A DNA stretch of 6,355 bases, taken from the NCBI GenBank assembly GCA_945928585.1, contig CAMENQ010000143.1:1-6355 (forward strand), in the 5' to 3' direction. Below the pieces are notes generated by a model, which worked only from the letters and a program-made list of their open reading frames with translations, was not told where the DNA came from and searched no databases. Source of the stretch: an uncultured Roseburia sp. Its GTDB lineage: Bacteria > Bacillota > Clostridia > Lachnospirales > Lachnospiraceae. Shown piece by piece: positions 6,302-6,355 of the stretch. The position numbers were made by a program, and so were the translations under genes. Every line of letters starts with the position of its first letter. Within the stretch, counting starts at the first letter, position 1.

Positions 6302-6355
6302 ATGAAAAACTACGAAAAATATGCAGATGAGATAAGGGAATATGATGGCGATGAT
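6302..6355 (+). CDS. Start of an unrecognised protein, cut by the window edge
   Basis: Eighteen codons are visible, reading MKNYEKYADEIREYDGDD, still open at the end. AAAGGAAG (6285-6292) stands 9 nt before the ATG, and a terminator lies upstream, so this looks like a genuine separate transcription unit. The visible part is charged and soluble, with no signal peptide or membrane segment. No family can be assigned from this length. Confidence 0.6.
   Translation, partial: MKNYEKYADEIREYDGDD

Overview
The window looks like a piece of a low-GC Gram-positive chromosome. I would guess Lachnospiraceae (Butyrivibrio/Roseburia/Coprococcus-like), from the AT-rich intergenic DNA, strong AGGAGG-type ribosome binding sites, heavy ATA use for isoleucine, a Cys-Gly-Gly lipoprotein start and plant-polysaccharide enzymes. 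The genus is an inference. No phage, IS transposase, CRISPR, tRNA or rRNA is visible.

Layout. Positions 1-150 are the promoter and leader of a large lipoprotein gene, with three 11-bp tandem repeats and a perfect 5-bp dyad just after a TATAAT box. Positions 151-2982 (+) encode a 943-aa lipid-anchored GH51 alpha-L-arabinofuranosidase with two inserted accessory domains. Positions 2983-3359 hold a 337-bp, almost fully palindromic hairpin (H1) with A and T tracts at its base. Positions 3360-4805 (-) encode a MocR/PdxR-type regulator (GntR winged helix fused to a PLP-dependent aminotransferase domain). Positions 4806-5165 hold back-to-back promoters whose -35 boxes share the same bases, followed by a second long hairpin (H2, 203 bp, 43-bp perfect arms). 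Positions 5166-6053 (+) encode a signal-less GH43 glycosidase. An intrinsic terminator follows at 6117-6171, then a dyad-rich gap, then the first 18 codons of an unrecognised protein cut by the window edge (6302-6355).

How the parts may work together. The GH51 enzyme would release arabinofuranose, or shorten arabinan/arabinoxylan side chains, at the cell surface. The GH43 enzyme would finish imported oligosaccharides in the cytoplasm. No transporter or arabinose pathway gene lies in the window. The regulator sits between the two hydrolases in the opposite orientation and appears to share a control region with the GH43 gene. If the plus promoter is right, the whole of H2 is transcribed in the GH43 leader.

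The least explained parts are the two long foldback sequences bracketing the regulator gene. They have little sequence in common except an identical 11-mer (GAAATAAAAAA) at the left edge of each. They could be non-autonomous mobile elements, structured leader/terminator RNAs, or both.
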